DNA of 64,000 bases. Origin: Acinetobacter piscicola. Its GTDB lineage: Bacteria > Pseudomonadota > Gammaproteobacteria > Pseudomonadales > Moraxellaceae. The notes under the pieces were generated by a model. It was given only the letters and a program-made list of their open reading frames with translations. It was not told the DNA's origin and did no database searches. A program made the position numbers and the translations under genes. Each line of letters begins with the position of its first letter. Position 1 is the first letter of the stretch. Of this stretch, positions 61,279-64,000 are shown piece after piece. The DNA lies in contig NZ_NIFO01000011.1 of assembly GCF_002233755.1 (NCBI RefSeq), forward strand, positions 89,856 through 153,855, written 5' to 3'.

Positions 61279-61300
61279 CGTAAGTCCATCACTGAACTTA
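61279..61300 (-). promoter_or_regulatory. Leader hairpin upstream of rplJ
   Basis: On the minus strand GUAAGUUC pairs with GGACUUAC (eight pairs, one G-U) around the loop AGUGAU. The stem equals that of the rpoB leader hairpin except that the outermost pair is swapped (G-C here, C-G there). Confidence 0.55.
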
Positions 61301-61436
61301 CACGCGGAGGATGAACAAATCACACCACCGCGTCTACTCAGGCTGGTCAATTAAGAAATGAGTTCGAAAACTCATTTCGCCTGAGGTCTTTGACGCTGAT
61401 AAATTTACATCTATCAATTCAAAGTCCGCCTGCGTA

Positions 61437-61512
61437 TCCCCTCTCCTAGTAGGAGAGGGCTAGGGAGAGGTCTTACCCTCATCCCAACCTTCTCCCAAAG
61501 GGAGAAGGAGAT
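61437..61512. repeat. Palindromic intergenic repeat between rplA and rplJ
   Basis: Nested inverted repeats (CCCTCTCCTAGTAGGAGAGGG and CCTTCTCCCAAAGGGAGAAGG) with GGGAGAGG linkers span about 75 bases. It is of the same general type as the rpoB-rpoC repeat but with different sequence. It is probably a dispersed REP-like element. Confidence 0.7.
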
Positions 61513-61547
61513 TCACAGGACTTCAAAATTCTTTAATAAGTTAAAAC

Positions 61548-62243
61548 TTATTTAGAAACGTTTTGTACATCAACAACAAGACCAGGACCCATAGTAGAGC
61601 TCAAAGTGATCTTTTGGATGTAAATACCTTTAGACGTAGCAGGTTTTGCTTTCTTAAGGTCAGCAACAAGTGCTTCAACGTTTGAACGAACAGCTTCAGC
61701 AGTAAAACCTACTTGACCGATCGCAGCGTGGATAATACCACCTTTGTCTACACGGTAACGTGCTTGACCAGCTTTTGCATTTTTAACTGCAGTTGCAACG
61801 TCAGGAGTTACAGTACCCACTTTAGGGTTTGGCATTAAGCCACGTGGACCAAGAATCGTACCCAACTTACCTACAACACGCATTGCATCTGGAGCAGCAA
61901 TAACGACGTCGAAGTCAAGGTTACCTGCTTGAATGCTTTCAGCAAGATCATCAAAACCAACAATGTCCGCGCCTTCAGCTTTAGCAGCTTCAGCAGCAGC
62001 ACCTTGAGCAAACACAGCTACACGTACAGTTTTACCAGTACCTGCAGGAAGCGTAGTCGCACCACGAACAACTTGGTCAGATTTACGAGGGTCAACACCT
62101 AGGTTCACCGCAACATCCAAAGATTCTTTGAATTTCGCAGCAGGAAGGCTACTTAAAACCTGTACAGCTTCTTCCAAAGTGTAAACTTTGTTTGCTTCTA
62201 CAGCAGCAGCAATGGCTTTTTGACGTTTAGTTAATTTAGCCAT
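61548..62243 (-). CDS. rplA: 50S ribosomal protein L1
   Basis: L1 forms the mobile E-site stalk of the 50S subunit; in other bacteria it also represses its own operon mRNA. The 231-residue protein has the conserved [28 protein letters not shown] and [12 protein letters not shown] segments. GGAG lies upstream of the ATG. It follows rplK by three bases. Confidence 0.98.
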   Translation of the reverse strand: MAKLTKRQKAIAAAVEANKVYTLEEAVQVLSSLPAAKFKESLDVAVNLGVDPRKSDQVVRGATTLPAGTGKTVRVAVFAQGAAAEAAKAEGADIVGFDDLAESIQAGNLDFDVVIAAPDAMRVVGKLGTILGPRGLMPNPKVGTVTPDVATAVKNAKAGQARYRVDKGGIIHAAIGQVGFTAEAVRSNVEALVADLKKAKPATSKGIYIQKITLSSTMGPGLVVDVQNVSK

Positions 62244-62246
62244 GTC

Positions 62247-62675
62247 TTATAGCTCCACTTCCAAGCCCATAGAACGCGCAGAACCAGCGATGGTACGTAC
62301 ACGTGCGTCTAAATCAGCACCAGTTAAATCTGGTTCTTTAGTAGTCGCAATTTCTTCCAATTGAGCACGAGTCAACTTACCAACTTTAGTTTTGTTAGGT
62401 ATAGCCGAACCCTTTTGGATACCAGCAGCTTTCTTAAGAAGAATAGATGCAGGTGGAGTTTTCATGATGAATGTGAACGACTTATCGTTGTACACAGTAA
62501 TCACTACAGGAATTGGAAGACCTTGTTCAACTTTTTGTGTAGCAGCATTGAATTCTTTACAGAATGCCATGATGTTAACACCACGTTGACCTAGTGCAGG
62601 ACCAATCGGTGGAGATGGATTCGCTTTACCAGCTGGAACTTGCAGCTTGATATAGCCGTCAATCTTCTTAGCCAT
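62247..62675 (-). CDS. rplK: 50S ribosomal protein L11
   Basis: L11 binds the GTPase-associated centre of 23S rRNA and is required for RelA activation in E. coli. The 142-residue protein has [25 protein letters not shown] at the start and SARSMGLEV at the C-terminus. GAGG precedes the ATG. It is first of rplK-rplA. The gap to nusG contains a strong inverted repeat (GCCCGAT / ATCGGGC, about 62750-62774) without a clear T-run. Confidence 0.98.
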   Translation of the reverse strand: MAKKIDGYIKLQVPAGKANPSPPIGPALGQRGVNIMAFCKEFNAATQKVEQGLPIPVVITVYNDKSFTFIMKTPPASILLKKAAGIQKGSAIPNKTKVGKLTRAQLEEIATTKEPDLTGADLDARVRTIAGSARSMGLEVEL

Positions 62676-62792
62676 TTCAAATTACCTCTGGGTACAAACG
62701 CCTTTTAGAGCTCCCCAATTTTTTAAGTAACAATACTGTTACAACAACAATGCCCGATCCATAACAAATCGGGCGCTTTCAAACTGTCAAAA

Positions 62793-63326
62793 TTAAATTG
62801 ATTTTTCGACTTGACGAAATTCCAATTCAACTTGTGTTGGACGATTAAATACGTTAATCGTCAACGTTAAACGTGATTTTTCGTATTGAACTTCTTCCAC
62901 CACACCTTTAAAGTCTGTGAATGGACCATCAACAACGAGTAATTCTTCACCCGGTTCAAACATCGTCTTAGGACGAGGTGCTTCACCTTTATTGTGTACA
63001 CGTGCAAGAATCGCATCAGCTTCTTTTTGCGTAATTGGTGCAGGCTTTTCCGCCGTACCACCGATGAAACCCAATACTTTTGGACATTCTTTAACAATGT
63101 GCCAAGTTTCATCATTCATTTCCATTTCGACTAAAACATAGCCCGGAAAGAATTTACGCTCTGATTTACGTTTCTTACCATCCTTCATTTCTACCACTTC
63201 TTCGGTAGGAACAAGGACTTCACCAAAACTATCAGCAACAGCGCTACGCTGGATTCGATCATTAAGCGAACGCATCACTTGTTTTTCATAGCCTGAATAG
63301 GCATGAATAATGTACCAACGTTTCAT
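62793..63326 (-). CDS. nusG: Transcription termination/antitermination protein NusG
   Basis: NusG binds RNA polymerase and links it to Rho or to the ribosome. The 177-residue protein has the N-terminal NGN domain ([26 protein letters not shown]) and a C-terminal KOW domain ([13 protein letters not shown]). The ATG follows secE by seven bases, so the two are co-transcribed. Confidence 0.98.
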   Translation of the reverse strand: MKRWYIIHAYSGYEKQVMRSLNDRIQRSAVADSFGEVLVPTEEVVEMKDGKKRKSERKFFPGYVLVEMEMNDETWHIVKECPKVLGFIGGTAEKPAPITQKEADAILARVHNKGEAPRPKTMFEPGEELLVVDGPFTDFKGVVEEVQYEKSRLTLTINVFNRPTQVELEFRQVEKSI

Positions 63327-63333
63327 AGCTCTC

Positions 63334-63774
63334 TTACCCGATAATAAACTTCATAAACCAACCAATAACGTAGTCAAAACACCACAGAATGATTGCAGCA
63401 ACAATGATAACAAGCAGAACCTGCCATGAAGTAGTCACTGTTTCCTGTTTCGTTGGCCATGTCACTCGACGTAATTCGATACGTGAGTCTTTTAACAGAC
63501 GAACAAAGCCTTTGCCTTGATGGGTGGCGTATAATAAACCTAAAGCCACTACGATACAAGCTATAATTACCCCAACACGCACCCAAATACCATTTGCTGG
63601 CGCCCAATATGCTGGAAGATATTGATTTGTCATCAAAGCACAGCCAAACAGCACTAATGCAATAATCCACAAAAGATAATCTAATGGAGAACTTGATTTC
63701 ACCACTTCAGCAGAATTGTTTCTTTGAGGAATTGCCGCGTCGCTCATTGCGTCACGTGATTTATCATTCGACAT
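63334..63774 (-). CDS. secE: Preprotein translocase subunit SecE
   Basis: SecE is the clamp subunit of the SecYEG channel. The 146-residue protein has a polar N-terminal tail, three membrane segments (about 30-46, 58-76 and 116-140), and the conserved cytosolic segment [13 protein letters not shown] before the last helix. It is first of secE-nusG, and tRNA-Trp lies upstream. Confidence 0.96.
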   Translation of the reverse strand: MSNDKSRDAMSDAAIPQRNNSAEVVKSSSPLDYLLWIIALVLFGCALMTNQYLPAYWAPANGIWVRVGVIIACIVVALGLLYATHQGKGFVRLLKDSRIELRRVTWPTKQETVTTSWQVLLVIIVAAIILWCFDYVIGWFMKFIIG

Positions 63775-63848
63775 TTTTGTACTCGTCGTAGGTTTCGCGA
63801 CTTATTATATGACCAGTTTAGCCGACATCAAGTTTTTATTTCAAAATA

Positions 63849-63924
63849 TGGCAGGCCAGGAGGGACTCGAACCCCCAACATTCGGTTTTGGAGACCGACG
63901 CTCTACCAATTGAACTACTGACCT
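63849..63924 (-). tRNA. tRNA-Trp (CCA)
   Basis: A 76-nt tRNA with encoded CCA. The anticodon loop CUCCAAA gives anticodon CCA, and the D and T arms match the E. coli tRNA-Trp pattern. It lies upstream of secE, the usual tuf-trpT-secE arrangement. Confidence 0.95.
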
Positions 63925-63933
63925 TTAGACACA

Positions 63934-63957
63934 AACCGAGAGTCAAAACTCTCGGTT
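63934..63957 (-). terminator. Inverted repeat upstream of tRNA-Trp (probable terminator of the preceding gene)
   Basis: A perfect 10-base stem (AACCGAGAGT / ACTCTCGGTT, loop of four) ends at 63934 on the minus strand, followed by TGTGTCT. It probably ends a gene beyond the window (tuf in other genomes). The T-run is weak. Confidence 0.55.
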
Positions 63958-64000
63958 AGAATCATTCTTTAGCGATTATAGAGTTACTTTCGCAACAACA

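Larger units (their letters stand above)
61224..61547 (-). promoter_or_regulatory. rplJ leader region (rplA-rplJ gap)
   Basis: This 324-base gap precedes rplJ, where other bacteria carry the L10-L12-binding leader. From 5' to 3' on the minus strand it holds the palindromic repeat (61437-61512), a strong hairpin (AAATGAG / CTCATTT, about 61354-61375) and an eight-pair hairpin (61279-61300) about 55 bases before the start codon. Regulation by L10 is inferred from the family, not demonstrated. Confidence 0.55.

Overview
The window looks like chromosomal DNA of an Acinetobacter species. The DNA is low in G+C, RpoB (1362 codons) and RpoC (1397 codons from a TTG start) have lengths I associate with that genus, and pilB-pilC-pilD-coaE, lpxO, a dodecin and several small exported proteins fit it. 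This is a judgement from recall, not a database search. No insertion sequence, integrase, prophage or CRISPR array is visible.

Layout. 1-4935 (minus): infB (cut by the window edge), nusA and rimP, preceded by a tandem array of eight intact initiator tRNA-fMet genes plus one broken copy, tRNA-Leu(GAG) and secG, with tpiA upstream. This is the gammaproteobacterial secG-leuU-metY-rimP-nusA-infB arrangement with the metY position amplified. 6-10 kb (plus): the type IV pilus assembly genes pilB, pilC, pilD and coaE. 10.5-17 kb: a transporter, rlmB, ppnP, a TPR/glycosyltransferase-like protein, recN, yqgE and ruvX. 17-23 kb: an aromatic-acid-type efflux operon (FUSC, DUF1656 and HlyD proteins) divergent from an IclR regulator, then a quinone reductase. 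23-31.4 kb: alkB, pgsA, uvrC, lpxO and smaller genes. 31.9-35.3 kb: fadBA. 35.3-38.2 kb: one large AT-rich accessory gene, the most unusual gene here. 38.4-51.1 kb: small envelope proteins, a FrnE-like protein, dodecin, htpG, ompW, a Na+/H+ antiporter, a hydrolase and a lipoprotein. 51.5-64 kb (minus): tRNA-Trp, secE, nusG, rplK, rplA, rplJ, rplL, rpoB and rpoC.

How it fits together. Most of the window is core information processing: transcription elongation (nusA, nusG, rpoBC), translation initiation (infB, fMet tRNAs), ribosome assembly and modification (rimP, rlmB, ruvX), protein export (secE, secG) and DNA repair (recN, uvrC, alkB). Between these blocks lie pilus biogenesis, fatty-acid oxidation and envelope modification. 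Three things stand out. First, the fMet array has a hairpin directly 3' of most copies, and one spacer carries a compensatory base-pair change. Second, a 974-residue protein joins an HD phosphohydrolase-like region to an Hsp90-type ATPase; it is strongly AT-rich and ends inside the fadA terminator, and it is a plausible conflict or defence gene. Third, the rplKAJL-rpoBC operon carries palindromic intergenic repeats and two near-identical leader hairpins, upstream of rplJ and of rpoB.
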